This document shows, piece after piece, positions 6,580 through 6,616 of a stretch of DNA of 6,616 bases; the stretch's first letter is position 1; each line of letters opens with the position of its first letter. Both the position numbers and the translations under genes were made by a program. The notes below the pieces were generated by a model, which had not been told where the DNA came from, made no database searches, and worked only from the letters and a program-made list of their open reading frames with translations. Source of the DNA: an uncultured Lachnospiraceae bacterium (GTDB lineage: Bacteria > Bacillota > Clostridia > Lachnospirales > Lachnospiraceae); assembly GCA_947177925.1 (NCBI GenBank), contig CAMWWJ010000191.1, positions 1 through 6,616 on the forward strand, given 5' to 3'.

Positions 6580-6602
6580 GAAATAACAGTAAATGTTATT
6601 TC
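6580..6602. repeat. Perfect 9-bp hairpin near the right edge
   Basis: GAAATAACA (6580-6588) pairs with TGTTATTTC (6594-6602) around the loop GTAAA. It is AT-rich and has no T-tract on the plus strand; the minus-strand exit is only partly T-rich. A terminator role is therefore weakly supported at best. Confidence 0.6.
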
Positions 6603-6616
6603 CCTCTCATTGAACC

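Larger units (their letters stand above)
6083..6616. other. Non-coding tract after prs
   Basis: No reading frame here has both a credible ribosome binding site and recognisable protein features. All frames are broken by stops, and the longest open stretch (6187-6393, minus) covers half of the hairpin. The tract holds the large hairpin 6121-6268 and smaller inverted repeats at 6323-6343, 6394-6423, 6555-6570 and 6580-6602. I see no promoter with good -35 and -10 boxes, and no clear terminator for prs. It could be the edge of a repetitive element, a degenerate mobile element or a structured RNA extending past the right edge. Confidence 0.6.

Noticed and set aside
6512..6586. 24-codon plus-strand frame starting MALFLNSLFTTQGK
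   Set aside because: No ribosome binding site and no family match; it overlaps the small hairpins at 6555-6602.
6083..6616. Insertion sequence, group II intron or CRISPR remnant
   Set aside because: No transposase or reverse transcriptase fragment could be recognised, no domain V-like sequence or direct-repeat array was found, and no target-site duplication flanks the hairpin.

Overview
The window looks like a chromosomal core region of a low-to-mid GC anaerobic Firmicute. A clostridial, probably Lachnospiraceae-like, origin is inferred from three things: the order DUF512 radical-SAM gene – der – plsY – gpsA, the AGGAG-type ribosome binding sites, and a long-form PRPP synthetase of a type I associate with that family. 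No rRNA marker is present, so the family assignment is an inference.

Layout. Positions 4749 down to 1 (minus strand) hold a tightly packed five-gene run. In transcription order it is a PDZ/radical-SAM/DUF512 protein (4749-3379), the double-GTPase ribosome assembly factor Der (3354-2020), the acyl-phosphate:glycerol-3-phosphate acyltransferase PlsY (2017-1358), the glycerol-3-phosphate dehydrogenase GpsA (1325-318), and the N-terminal 94 residues of a MoxR-type AAA+ ATPase that leaves the window at its left edge (283-1). Gaps are 24, 2, 32 and 34 bases, so one operon is likely. The spacer 4750-4894 carries divergent promoters. On the plus strand it drives prs (4895-6082), a 395-residue ribose-phosphate pyrophosphokinase. 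Positions 6083-6616 hold no convincing gene, but contain a very long imperfect hairpin (6121-6268) and several smaller perfect inverted repeats.

How the genes fit together. GpsA makes sn-glycerol 3-phosphate from dihydroxyacetone phosphate, and PlsY acylates it to lysophosphatidic acid. These are consecutive first steps of phospholipid synthesis, cotranscribed with a 50S assembly GTPase. The DUF512 protein has no firmly assigned reaction. Prs, transcribed the other way, supplies PRPP for nucleotide, histidine and tryptophan synthesis.

The points that most deserve a second look are: the overlapping divergent promoters, whose -10 hexamers share the same bases; the 148-base hairpin and the structured non-coding tract behind prs; the unusual length and motifs of Prs; and the uncharacterised radical-SAM protein at the head of a growth operon. 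I see no CRISPR array, tRNA, rRNA, intact insertion sequence or defence system. I did not find a clear new system here.
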